37,316 nt of DNA, taken from assembly GCA_003133325.1 (NCBI GenBank), contig PKXA01000112.1, forward strand, positions 1 through 37,316, given 5' to 3'. The notes under the pieces were generated by a model, which was not told where the DNA came from, searched no databases, and saw only the letters and a list, made by a program, of their open reading frames with translations. The translations under genes were made by a program, and so were the position numbers. Shown piece after piece: positions 33,824 to 37,316 of this stretch (position 1 is its first letter; each line of letters begins with the position of its first letter). Source of the stretch: Acidimicrobiaceae bacterium. GTDB taxonomy: Bacteria; Actinomycetota; Acidimicrobiia; Acidimicrobiales; RAAP-2.

Positions 33824-33985
33824 TTACTGATCGGTAATGCTCGGCGCCAACTCACCGTTGATGCCCGGCGCCAACTCACCGTTGAAGCGTCGCAACATCC
33901 CCAATGCAGCACGCAGATCGGGAGTCTCCCGCACCAGGTCTCGGGGGAGGCGTCGGGAGAGGGTTCGCACGCCGGAATTCTCCAC
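33824..33985 (-). CDS. small hypothetical frame containing the 24-bp repeat
   Basis: A 53-codon minus-strand frame (possible GTG start at 33985) reads VRTLSRRLPRDLVRETPDLR then LGMLRRFNGELAPG and a second INGELAPS before the stop at 33824. The duplicated eight residues come from the 24-bp tandem repeat and keep frame. No family recognised; it could be the tail of a decayed gene. Confidence 0.2.
   Translation of the reverse strand: MENSGVRTLSRRLPRDLVRETPDLRAALGMLRRFNGELAPGINGELAPSITDQ
33837..33884. repeat. 24-bp tandem duplication, two copies
   Basis: 33837-33860 and 33861-33884 differ at one base; unit begins ATGCTCGGCGCCAACTCACC. The length is eight codons, so it is frame-neutral. Confidence 0.9.
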
Positions 33986-34148
33986 GGTCAGCGCGACGCT
34001 CGCCCTGGTGGTAGGTCAGGTGGTCAAGGAACCAGAACAAATACGTTCGCCTCGAGCACGCCACTCGCCTACAGAGTCAGCCCGCCAGTCGAGCACGGCA
34101 TCACCGTTGCTGTCCGGTGGTGCCGTGCTCGTGACGTCGTTCTTTCCT
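33986..34148. other. no supported gene between small frame and membrane protein
   Basis: Open frames are present on both strands, but no domain, start or ribosome-binding site supports one. Confidence 0.3.
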
Positions 34149-34739
34149 CTATGCAGTCGCCGTCGTGCCAGAACGCGTAGGCGTGCTTGGCTCTTCCTTA
34201 CGCGCATGCACAAAGCCGAGTATGACGAGTATCGCCATCAATCCGGCAAGGACGAACGCCCCGATTGCGGCCCATGTGGCGACCTCACCAAAGACGCTGA
34301 ACGCGTAGGCTTCCAACAGCAGGCCACGAAGTGTCGTTCCCTGAAACGTGGTAGTCACCTCAGCCTTGAGCGTGGCATTGGTCGGAGCGGCTCGCGACGC
34401 TGCTGATACAGCGTTATACACGCCACCGTAGGGCATTTCGCTCAGGTGGACGGCAATGAAGTTGTCGGCGTAGGCCTTGGCTTGGGGTCCGGTCAACAGC
34501 TGTTGGCCGGCGTACATCGACACAGATGGAATCATGCTGGGGGTGATCTCGCTGCCGGCCACTGGATGCGCGAACGCCGCCTTGCTCGGGAATGTGATGT
34601 CCTGCTTCGCCAGCTGGCTGTGGACATTGCTATTGGTGAACGATGCCGCCCACAAACCCAAACCGCCCGCTGCCAGTAGTGCAACCACCAGAATTGCGCC
34701 AGTGCCGCTGATGAGTCGGTCGATGACCTTTCGGTCCAT
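34149..34739 (-). CDS. two-TM membrane protein of unknown function
   Basis: 196-aa protein with an N-terminal transmembrane helix (about residues 13-32, GAILVVALLAAGGLGLW) and a C-terminal one (about 155-178, AAIGAFVLAGLMAILVILGF) ending in a short basic tail. The middle holds an extracytoplasmic segment with FAHPVAGSEITPSMIPS, QAKAYADNFIAVHL and TFQGTTLRGLLLEAYAFSVFG. I know similar actinobacterial hypothetical proteins, but no function. ATG 34739 has AAAGGAA 6-12 bp upstream. Stands alone. Confidence 0.75.
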   Translation of the reverse strand: MDRKVIDRLISGTGAILVVALLAAGGLGLWAASFTNSNVHSQLAKQDITFPSKAAFAHPVAGSEITPSMIPSVSMYAGQQLLTGPQAKAYADNFIAVHLSEMPYGGVYNAVSAASRAAPTNATLKAEVTTTFQGTTLRGLLLEAYAFSVFGEVATWAAIGAFVLAGLMAILVILGFVHARKEEPSTPTRSGTTATA

Positions 34740-35030
34740 GGTTGATTCCTTTCGTTTGAAGGCTCAGACGCTCTCGCTCCGGCCACTTGCATCTCTTATT
34801 TTGCCGGTGTCACCGGCTTCCCAGTAGGGCCGAATGGCCCGTAGTGTCCGAAAAAGCAATCACCCCTTACCAGGGGCGGCGAAACCTACCGGTCACTGGG
34901 CGCGGCGGCTACGTCACGCTCTGCTGGTGTCTCGCACCTGAACATGCGGTAGGGATGGTGGTGATCGGGGACGTTGGCGATGGTGGCGATGGTGGCGAGT
35001 TCCTCAGCGAAGGGATGCCGGCACCATGTC
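34740..35030. other. non-coding stretch with short repeats
   Basis: No supported gene. Contains a 9-bp repeat GATGGTGGC in tandem around 34978-34999. Confidence 0.4.
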
Positions 35031-35246
35031 TCACCATGTCGAACAGTTCCGACAGCCGCGCCGCTGTGCACAGACCGCGCGATACCGATGACGGCCACCG
35101 TTGCGGGCAACCTCTCGGCTGACGTTCGACGGATCACGACCGACGGAACTGGCGATCAACGCAAACCTCGTGTTCGGGTCATCGACGAGAATGGCGCGAA
35201 TCTCTTCGCGTTCGTGGGGGACCAGGGCTGGCACGCCGGGTCCCAT
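35031..35246 (-). pseudogene. IS30-like transposase N-terminal fragment
   Basis: The minus strand reads LVPHEREEIRAILVDDPNTR, FALIASSVGRDPSNVSREVA and RNGGRHRYRA. This matches the N-terminal helix-turn-helix of IS30-type transposases (EREEI...IAxxLGRxxSTVSREVxRNGG). The catalytic domain is absent and the frame stops soon after. A relic of an insertion sequence. Confidence 0.55.
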
Positions 35247-35424
35247 CAGTTCGGTCTGACCCTGGCAACCAGGGGGGATCAGCCCGGCCCAGGTTCGAGT
35301 CGGACAGGCGTTGGCCGAATCCCAGGATCTCCTCCATGCCGTTTTGGTTCCGCTATCCGACTGAACTCGTTCCGCCAAGTGCGGTCAGATGAGTCCGCAC
35401 CTGCTCGTCTGCAAAACTATCTCC

Positions 35425-35949
35425 ATGTTCGACGATCTCCTCGCCGCCAACCGCCGCTACTCGTCAACATTCGCGCTGCGTGACATCCGGGGTATCGCGG
35501 CCAGAGGTTTCGGGTTGGTGACCTGCATCGACAGCCGGATCGAACCCCTCACGATGCTCGGCTTGCAGCCCGGCGACGCCAAGATCCTCCGTAACGCCGG
35601 TGGGCGGGTCTCGTCCGACGTCTTGCGCTCGCTGGTATTGGCCACCACCTTCCTCGGCGTCAGCTACATCGCGGTCATGCACCACACCGATTGCGCCCTG
35701 GCCGGTCGGGGGGAGGCGGAGGTCAGGTCGGACCTGAGCCCCGAGCAGGCAGAGAATTCGCAAGGTTGGGATTTCCTCACCATGCCCGACCCCGAGGCAG
35801 CGCTGGCCGCCGATATCCTTGCCCTGCGAACATGCGCCGTCTTCCCACCGGGCGTCGCCGTCGAAGGTTGGCGATACGACGTCGACACGGGTGCGGTCCA
35901 CCGGATCATTTCGAGCGACGCACTGCTGCCGACCCACGGCGGCGGCTGA
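35425..35949 (+). CDS. beta-class carbonic anhydrase
   Basis: 174-aa zinc enzyme converting CO2 and bicarbonate. Zinc ligands: C34 in CIDSRIEP, H87 and C90 in HHTDCAL. The Asp36/Arg38 dyad of CxDSR is present. LRNAGGRVSSDVLRSLVLAT is the family helix region. ATG 35425 gives MFDDLLAANRRY, the usual start; a longer frame from 35389 is less likely. Ribosome-binding site weak. Length is typical of the small beta-CA group seen in actinobacteria. Confidence 0.9.
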   Translation: MFDDLLAANRRYSSTFALRDIRGIAARGFGLVTCIDSRIEPLTMLGLQPGDAKILRNAGGRVSSDVLRSLVLATTFLGVSYIAVMHHTDCALAGRGEAEVRSDLSPEQAENSQGWDFLTMPDPEAALAADILALRTCAVFPPGVAVEGWRYDVDTGAVHRIISSDALLPTHGGG

Positions 35950-36074
35950 ACCCGGCGGCACCTTCGCCTCAGATCGATACGTGACGGATGCCAACGATGC
36001 TCGAGTTCCGTCCGGGTGGGAGCCTGGATCGGCAACGAGCTTGCCCCGGGGTGTGCAGCGTGTCGAGCAGCAGA

Positions 36075-36092
36075 GTGACGTAATGACGTCAC
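36075..36092. repeat. inverted repeat, 7-bp arms
   Basis: GTGACGT-AATG-ACGTCAC, perfect arms. First of three inverted repeats in the carbonic anhydrase to oxidase gap. Confidence 0.6.
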
Positions 36093-36172
36093 AACTGCCA
36101 CCACGTTGCCAAGAGTCCCGCCACGGGCCGTTGCTCGCGAAATCAAACGAAGAGGAAGGACGGCGCTGTTCA

Positions 36173-36198
36173 TCTGTCCCAATAATCGTTGGGACAGA
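36173..36198. repeat. inverted repeat, 10-bp arms
   Basis: TCTGTCCCAA, six-base spacer TAATCG, TTGGGACAGA. Perfect arms; could be a transcription-factor site or hairpin, no U-tract. Confidence 0.7.
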
Positions 36199-36228
36199 CT
36201 CGTGGTCCGACGGCCAGTCGGTCGAAGG

Positions 36229-36254
36229 TCTGAGATCTCCGGTTGGATCTCAGA
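36229..36254. repeat. inverted repeat, 9-bp arms
   Basis: TCTGAGATC, eight-base spacer, GATCTCAGA. Perfect arms, 56 bp from the previous repeat start. Confidence 0.7.
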
Positions 36255-36452
36255 GTGAGAACGATCCAGTGGGTCAGGCAGGCGCCTTCCCAACGCGCCG
36301 AAGGTCGGCGATCTGGATGCCAAGGCCGCAGCCCGGGCGCTCGGCGGTTTCCTCCCTCGCGAGACTCAACGCCTGTGGGCGATCTCCGGATCCTGAGCTA
36401 CCTGGCATCAGGCGATAGCGTGTCGTCGTTACGTCGAAAGGGAGGGTGAGTG

Positions 36453-37316
36453 ATGGCGCAAGCCTCATCGGCACGCATGGGCACGGACACCCCTGGCGGC
36501 GGGTCGGTGTCGGTCATCGAGCGCCTCCTCATCGACATCGTCGGTGCCACCAATGTCGACACCGGGACGGACATCGGCGAGGACGACACCCACGACGAGG
36601 CGTTGACCGGTACCTCCGTCCGGCCCCTCGCTGTCGTCCGCCCCGGGTCGACCGCCGACGTGGCGTCCATCGTGAAGGCGGCGGCGTCCCTGCGAATGCC
36701 GCTCACTCCCCGGGGGTCGGGGACCGGGCTTTCGGGAGGATGCACTCCGGTCGATGGTGGCCTGGTCGTGTCCTTCGAGCGGATGAACCGCATCCTCGAG
36801 ATCGACACCGACAACCACGTGGCCGTCGTCGAGCCGGGGGTGACACTGGCCGACCTCGATGCGGCACTCCTCCCCCATCGATTGGTCTATCCGGTGTTCC
36901 CTGGTGAACTGTCGGCCAGCCTGGGCGGCAACGTAGCGACCAACGCCGGTGGAATGCGGGCGGTGAAGTATGGGGTGACCCGACACCACATCCTCGGCAT
37001 CGAAGCGGTGCTGGGCACGGGTGAGGTCATCCGTGCCGGCGGCAAGTTCGTGAAATCGACCAGCGGCTACGACCTGACCCAGCTGGTGATCGGGTCGGAG
37101 GGCACCCTGGCGCTGGTCACCCAGGCCACGCTCCGACTGCACCCCCGGCCTGGCCACCAGGCCACGCTCCTCGCTCCCTTCGCCACACTCCATGAGATCG
37201 CCGCGTCGGTGCCGCCCATCGTGGCCAGTGGCGTCGGCCCGTTGGTTGTGGAGTACATCGACAAGGTGTCGATGGCGGGGATCACCGCCACCGCCGGCAT
37301 CGACCTGGGGATCCCC
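36453..37316 (+). CDS. FAD-linked oxidase, GlcD-type (partial, runs off the window)
   Basis: First 288 codons of an FAD-dependent 2-hydroxyacid oxidase/dehydrogenase (glycolate oxidase GlcD or D-lactate dehydrogenase type). The PCMH FAD-binding domain shows VVRPGSTADVASIVKAAA, PRGSGTGLSGGCTPVDGG, LGGNVATNAGGMRAVKYGVT, and GYDLTQLVIGSEGTLALVT. ATG 36453 follows AAAGGGAGGG by about 5 bp. The C-terminal FAD-oxidase domain lies beyond the window. The substrate cannot be set without that half and the downstream genes. Confidence 0.9.
   Translation, partial: MAQASSARMGTDTPGGGSVSVIERLLIDIVGATNVDTGTDIGEDDTHDEALTGTSVRPLAVVRPGSTADVASIVKAAASLRMPLTPRGSGTGLSGGCTPVDGGLVVSFERMNRILEIDTDNHVAVVEPGVTLADLDAALLPHRLVYPVFPGELSASLGGNVATNAGGMRAVKYGVTRHHILGIEAVLGTGEVIRAGGKFVKSTSGYDLTQLVIGSEGTLALVTQATLRLHPRPGHQATLLAPFATLHEIAASVPPIVASGVGPLVVEYIDKVSMAGITATAGIDLGIP

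Larger units (their letters stand above)
35950..36452. other. 500-bp intergenic region with three inverted repeats
   Basis: No supported gene. Holds the three inverted repeats listed and, just before the next gene, AAAGGGAGGG (36438-36447), a good ribosome-binding site. Short protein-like strings on both strands (about 36300-36390) have no start or family. Confidence 0.45.

Noticed and set aside
35664-36323. 219-codon minus-strand frame across the carbonic anhydrase end
   Set aside because: Largely a shadow of the carbonic anhydrase, and its upstream part is low-information sequence containing inverted repeats.
1-37316. CRISPR arrays, rRNA genes, prophage modules, toxin-antitoxin or other defence genes
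   Set aside because: Looked for regular spaced repeats, rRNA-like sequence and known defence motifs; none was found.

Overview
This 37.3 kb window is GC-rich chromosomal DNA that looks actinobacterial, most like an environmental Acidimicrobiia-type bacterium. The reasons are GTG/TTG starts, ATGA-type overlaps, a RodZ-like and an LCP (LytR-CpsA-Psr) cell-envelope gene, an ECF sigma/zinc-finger anti-sigma pair, CsoR, and FadE/EchA-type acyl-CoA genes. The lineage is inferred from gene style only; no rRNA or tRNA gene was seen.

Region 1 (about 1-10,000) is a decayed mobile-element landscape. Intact genes are an SDR oxidoreductase (182-1216), a phospholipase D-family protein (2374-3975) and a ThDP-dependent acetolactate-synthase-like enzyme (7496-9241). 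Around them lie an IS6-type element whose transposase has a stop codon exactly at the catalytic Glu, a frameshifted rve-type transposase, a second deleted rve remnant joined to an SDR tail, a frameshifted aldo/keto reductase, and the 5' end of another transposase. Two copies of a 37-bp palindrome lie about 3.8 kb apart in the same orientation.

Region 2 (10,000-14,750) holds small housekeeping or hypothetical genes: DUF445 membrane protein, a 97-aa hypothetical, an RNA 2',3'-cyclic phosphodiesterase (ThpR-like), a helical-repeat protein, a MarR relic, a DUF488 protein and an S4 RNA-binding protein.

Region 3 (14,786-24,404) is a regulatory, metal and envelope block. On the minus strand are a secreted-repeat lipoprotein, an ECF sigma factor and its anti-sigma factor, the last two translationally coupled. 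On the plus strand are alanine dehydrogenase, then a CsoR repressor behind a perfect inverted-repeat operator, coupled to a permease with a fused YHS metal-binding domain, overlapping a Baeyer-Villiger-type flavin monooxygenase. An ArsB/SLC13-like transporter and an LCP protein follow.

Region 4 (24,460-37,316) is ordinary metabolism: pirin, a serine hydrolase (beta-lactamase fold), a RodZ-like protein, an alpha/beta hydrolase, a coupled enoyl-CoA hydratase/acyl-CoA dehydrogenase pair, an NRDE protein behind pantothenate kinase, a GNAT acetyltransferase, a two-TM membrane protein, an IS30-like relic, a beta-carbonic anhydrase, and a GlcD-type FAD-linked oxidase cut by the window end.

The points most worth follow-up are the CsoR/permease-YHS/monooxygenase operon, the paired 37-bp palindromes, the unusual metal-ligand motif in the ThDP enzyme, and the cluster of inactivated transposases. 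I found no CRISPR array, no complete prophage, and no defence system I could name.
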